Shown here: in pieces, positions 61,612 through 64,000 of the stretch | Layout: each line of letters opens with the position of its first letter | Numbering within the stretch: the stretch's first letter is position 1 | Source: Hamadaea flava | Lineage (GTDB): Bacteria > Actinomycetota > Actinomycetes > Mycobacteriales > Micromonosporaceae | Assembly (NCBI RefSeq): GCF_024172085.1 | Contig: NZ_JAMZDZ010000001.1 | Span: 744,001-808,000 of the forward strand | Reading direction: 5' to 3' | Length of the DNA: 64,000 bases | Translations under genes and position numbers: made by a program | Notes under the pieces: model-generated | Seen by the model: only the letters and a program-made list of their open reading frames with translations | Told to the model about the DNA's origin: nothing | The model's database searches: none

Positions 61612-61998
61612 TCAACGCCAGTCGCCGTTGACGTAAGTGTTGTCCTGATTGGAGAAGAAATAGAAGTAGTACTCGCCGCCGTTCAGCGTGTACCCGGCGG
61701 AGGTAGCCCCCTCGCAGGGGATCGGGAAGGGGTCGCCGATGGGCGGGTCGATCCCGAGGGTCCAGTGGTAGAGCTGTCCCACCACGTCGTACGCGGGATC
61801 GCAGGAGGCGCCGAGGACCGCCCGGTGTTCACCGCCGAGCAGGGTGAAGCGCGGCGAGTACCCCGAGCCGTTGAACCAGAGGTCGAAGGGCTGGAAGCGG
61901 GCGGTGACCGGACGCGGCGGAGCGGCGTACGCCGCCGATCCGGTGGCCAGCACGACGGCAGCCAGGACCAGTGCCAGAACGGTGCGAACTCTCGGCAA
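61612..61998 (-). CDS. Small secreted protein, paralog 1
   Basis: 128 residues, TTG start at 61998 (AGGAG 7 bases upstream) and a clear Sec signal (VRTVLALVLAAVVLATGSAAYA). The mature part reads FDLWFNGSGYSPRFTLLGGEHRAVLGASCDPAYDVV, a second Cys (IPCEGATS), then NGGEYYFYFFSNQDNTYVNGDW. Two cysteines probably form one disulfide. It shares its whole pattern with the next gene and is therefore a tandem paralog. Function unknown. It is transcribed in the same direction as paralog 2. Confidence 0.83.
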   Translation of the reverse strand: MPRVRTVLALVLAAVVLATGSAAYAAPPRPVTARFQPFDLWFNGSGYSPRFTLLGGEHRAVLGASCDPAYDVVGQLYHWTLGIDPPIGDPFPIPCEGATSAGYTLNGGEYYFYFFSNQDNTYVNGDWR

Positions 61999-62051
61999 GA
62001 CGATGCTCCTCGTGGCGGGTGACGAATGGCGAGTGACGGTTGACGGGGGGG

Positions 62052-62435
62052 TCAGCCGAGGTCGCCGGAGATGTGGGTGTTGTCGACGCCGGAGAGGAAG
62101 CCGAAGTAGTACTCGCCACCGCTCAGGTGGTATTGAAGATCTTTCCCCTCACCTTGGCAGCTGAGGACGACGAGGTCACCGACCGGCCGATCCAATCCCC
62201 AGGTGACGTGCATGAGGCGAGTGTTCACCACGTCGGAGGCACAGTCTGCCCACAAGCTGGCGTTATGCCATCCCGGCCCGAGTTCGACCTTCGGCGACGC
62301 ACCTTGCACGTTGAACCAGATGTCGAAGCCCGCCCGGGGCACGGCGGTGGTTCCCGCGACGGCGGCTGACGCCGGATGCGCTCCGAGGAGCAGGGTGGTC
62401 AAGGCGACGGCTGCGGCGATGAGTCGCTTAGGCAT
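62052..62435 (-). CDS. Small secreted protein, paralog 2
   Basis: 127 residues from ATG 62435 (GGAG 5 bases upstream); signal peptide MPKRLIAAAVALTTLLLG...ASA. Mature part: FDIWFNVQGASPKVELGPGWHNASLWADCASDVV, GLDRPVGDLVVLSCQGEG, SGGEYYFGFLSGVDNTHISGDLG. Same two Cys, same order of blocks as paralog 1 (FD-WFN-G-SP, C, GEYYF-F). 53 bp lie between the genes, which could be co-transcribed. Confidence 0.83.
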   Translation of the reverse strand: MPKRLIAAAVALTTLLLGAHPASAAVAGTTAVPRAGFDIWFNVQGASPKVELGPGWHNASLWADCASDVVNTRLMHVTWGLDRPVGDLVVLSCQGEGKDLQYHLSGGEYYFGFLSGVDNTHISGDLG

Positions 62436-62627
62436 GGAATCTCCGAGGTAGGGATCGGCAACGCTGATCAACATAGCAGCATGTAAGCAATCAACTACGT
62501 ATCGTGTTGGCGCGGCGACCGTCCAAGATCGATGACGTCGAACGTCGAGACATATCTGAGCGACGAGGACGAGCATGGGCGACGCGTTGACCACTGCACG
62601 AGCAGTACGCCTGCGGGGTGCACCTGC

Positions 62628-62690
62628 TGGATCAGGGTCTTTTCCAGGTCGCCATAGCGCGCATGGCTGCGTGGAAATGACCCTGATCAA
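62628..62690. repeat. Hairpin repeat
   Basis: 19-bp arms (62628-62646 and 62672-62690, 17 of 19 pair) with a 25-base loop. A half copy lies at 61341-61378. It is upstream of paralog 2 and between it and SHOCT; may be a dispersed palindromic element or transcription terminator. Confidence 0.7.
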
Positions 62691-62778
62691 GGGCAGCGCA
62701 AGTGGTCGGGCACGGCACGCCGCGGGCGAACGTCGCGGGCTCAGCGGGCGAACCGGCGCGGGCCGGAGCGGGGCACGG

Positions 62779-63021
62779 TCAGGGGCCTACGATGCGGGCC
62801 TTCTCGCGTTCGAACTCCTCCTCGGTGACGACGCCTTCCTCGTGCAGCCGTTGTAGCTCGGCCAGCAGCAGGACTGGGTCCGGCGGGGACTGCGGGGCGA
62901 GGTGTGCGGCCCGGTCGGCGACTTCCTCGCCGATCCGCCGCGCCAGCCATCGGACGCGCAGGATTCCGAGGACGATCGCGAGCGTCGCCAGTACGCATAC
63001 CCAAGGCAGGACCTCACGCAT
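62779..63021 (-). CDS. Small SHOCT-domain membrane protein
   Basis: 80 residues. N-terminal membrane helix (VLPWVCVLATLAIVLGILRV), then a short C-terminal SHOCT domain (PVLLLAELQRLHEEGVVTEEEFEREKARIVG). SHOCT occurs as an oligomerisation helix pair at the ends of many small actinobacterial proteins. It is read in the same direction as the DUF2268 gene, 22 bp away, so it is probably co-transcribed with it. Confidence 0.87.
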   Translation of the reverse strand: MREVLPWVCVLATLAIVLGILRVRWLARRIGEEVADRAAHLAPQSPPDPVLLLAELQRLHEEGVVTEEEFEREKARIVGP

Positions 63022-63043
63022 GCGCGCAGGGTATCCATGATTG

Positions 63044-63892
63044 TCACGAAGTCGCGCGGGCGAGGATCTCCGGGCCGGTCAGGGCCGTGCTTTGCGCAAC
63101 GGACAGGCCGGTCGCCTTCAGGTGCGCGTCCACGATGCGCAGGCCGACGGCGTACCCGGCCATGTCGGGGATGCCGACCGGCTCGGCGCCGAACTTCCGG
63201 GCCGTCGTGTCGCCCAGCACGTACGCAGTGGTCTTGTCGTAGCCGGTGATCTCGAACGCCGCGACCGTCTTGGCGTAGGCGTCTTCCAGCGAGTCGCCGG
63301 TGACCATGGTGGACCAGGGTCCCATCGCGGCCGGGCCGGCGAGTTCGCGGACGAACGCCTCGGCGAGTCCTTCGGAGACGACGTGCTCGCCGACCATCGG
63401 CGTCCACGGCACGTTCTGGTACCGGATCTGGTGGTGCAGCTCGTGGACGGCGCAGTACGCGATCCGTCCGACGACCTCGTCGGACGGCCAGCCGATGAGG
63501 TACAGCCAGCCGGGCGCACCGCCCATGCCGTAGTAGCCACCGGCGACTTTCATCAGGTGCTCGTCGTCGGGGTTGCCGAGCACGAACAGCACCTTCACCT
63601 CGTCGGGCTGCTTCCAGCCGCACAGCGCCTCGGAGGCACGCTCAAGAGCGGCGGTGATCTGCCCGACGACGTCTTCGCTGACGAGGCGGGTCAGAGCCGG
63701 GAGGTAGCGCTGATCGTCGGCGTCGATGCGGAAGCCGCCACCTTGGTGGTGCAGGTCGACCGGGTCGCCGGGCAGCGGGACGTGCTCATACATCGGCGCG
63801 ATGAGGCCGCGCAACGCGTCGGCGCGCTCAGGCAGCGGGCGGGCCAGGATCTCCAGCATCGTCTGCGGGGTGTCCATAACCGTGATCTTCAT
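63044..63892 (-). CDS. DUF2268 putative zinc metalloprotease
   Basis: 282 residues. Zinc motif HELHH (150-154, HExxH) and a downstream Glu in VSEGLAEAFVRELAG (third ligand) fit gluzincin-like DUF2268 proteases of predicted function. The flanking strands (VKVLFVLGNPDDEHLM, GWLYLIGWPS) support the fold. It starts at ATG 63892; a MerR-type promoter overlaps the start so the mRNA appears leaderless. No membrane helix. Substrate unknown. Confidence 0.86.
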   Translation of the reverse strand: MKITVMDTPQTMLEILARPLPERADALRGLIAPMYEHVPLPGDPVDLHHQGGGFRIDADDQRYLPALTRLVSEDVVGQITAALERASEALCGWKQPDEVKVLFVLGNPDDEHLMKVAGGYYGMGGAPGWLYLIGWPSDEVVGRIAYCAVHELHHQIRYQNVPWTPMVGEHVVSEGLAEAFVRELAGPAAMGPWSTMVTGDSLEDAYAKTVAAFEITGYDKTTAYVLGDTTARKFGAEPVGIPDMAGYAVGLRIVDAHLKATGLSVAQSTALTGPEILARATS

Positions 63893-63930
63893 GGTTCCGA
63901 CGGTAGGGACTCACGCCGCGTGAGGGTCAA
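63893..63930 (-). promoter_or_regulatory. MerR-type promoter with dyad, leaderless
   Basis: On the minus strand TTGACC (63925-63930) and TACCGT (63900-63905) are separated by 19 bp and enclose the dyad CTCACGC-G-GCGTGAG. The predicted start of transcription falls at the ATG of the DUF2268 gene. The regulator should be a MerR protein; its gene may lie beyond the window. Confidence 0.75.
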
Positions 63931-64000
63931 GCGCCGGTGCGGGCAGCTCGACGCGGCACGACTGGTACGCCATGCACGTAACCTCGGCCTTGATAGGTGC

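Overview
The window is GC-rich DNA with strong G/C bias at third codon positions, many GTG and TTG starts, and several apparently leaderless genes. Together with a mycothiol-dependent maleylpyruvate isomerase family enzyme, an RskA-type anti-sigma factor, a trypsin/Trypco1 NACHT pair and an actinobacterial-type Erm, this points to a filamentous actinomycete. Micromonosporaceae is my guess, by inference only. There are no rRNA genes, one tRNA (Pro, GGG), no CRISPR array and no biosynthetic gene cluster. Most genes are single or paired accessory genes, and many decayed mobile elements lie between them.

Layout. 1-9 kb: 5'-cut PaaX regulator, secreted GH10 xylanase with a ricin-type carbohydrate-binding module, a tRNA-3'-end-like scar, divergent HxlR regulator/DUF899 pair, Tat-exported serine hydrolase, small monooxygenase-like protein, and a 200-bp inverted-repeat element. 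9.2-14.2 kb: one very large signalling protein, Ser/Thr kinase-like - AAA ATPase - helical repeats - GAF - GGDEF. 14.5-19 kb: an Erm 23S rRNA methyltransferase on the minus strand, preceded by a 17-residue leader peptide carrying an Arg-Leu-Arg motif, then a scar made of IS110, DrrA-like and DrrB-like fragments, a WD40-like pseudogene and a truncated ISL3 transposase. 19.4-27.5 kb: LuxR-type regulator, small secreted protein, and a divergent Trypco1 / trypsin-NACHT-membrane protein pair that looks like a biological-conflict module. 28-33 kb: TPR protein, VOC protein, membrane protein, an intact IS5-type insertion sequence and repeats. 33.6-44 kb: a collection of ankyrin, HEAT, Imm42/DUF6881-like, SUKH-like, DUF4240 and LRV-like genes or remnants, resembling an immunity-gene graveyard, interrupted by two medium-chain oxidoreductases with a divergent TetR regulator. 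44.3-56 kb: tRNA-Pro, acyltransferase with an Arg-rich repeat insert, MerR-TPR regulator, M16-like peptidase pair, cupin, orphan anti-sigma factor, GNAT, MFS exporter, NUDIX, rhomboid protease, secreted beta-rich protein. 57-64 kb: a minus-strand set of three unknown genes, a divergent amidohydrolase / glutamine synthetase pair (the two halves of FluG), two tandem secreted paralogs, a SHOCT protein and a DUF2268 metalloprotease with a MerR-type promoter.

Main second-look items: the kinase-AAA-GAF-GGDEF hybrid, whose kinase active site is altered; the Trypco1/trypsin-NACHT pair with C-terminal membrane helices; the putative macrolide-sensing leader upstream of erm; two promoters with a 19-bp spacer and a dyad, both apparently giving leaderless mRNAs; and several unexplained non-coding repeats.

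All assignments come from reading the sequence and remembered family motifs; no database search was run.
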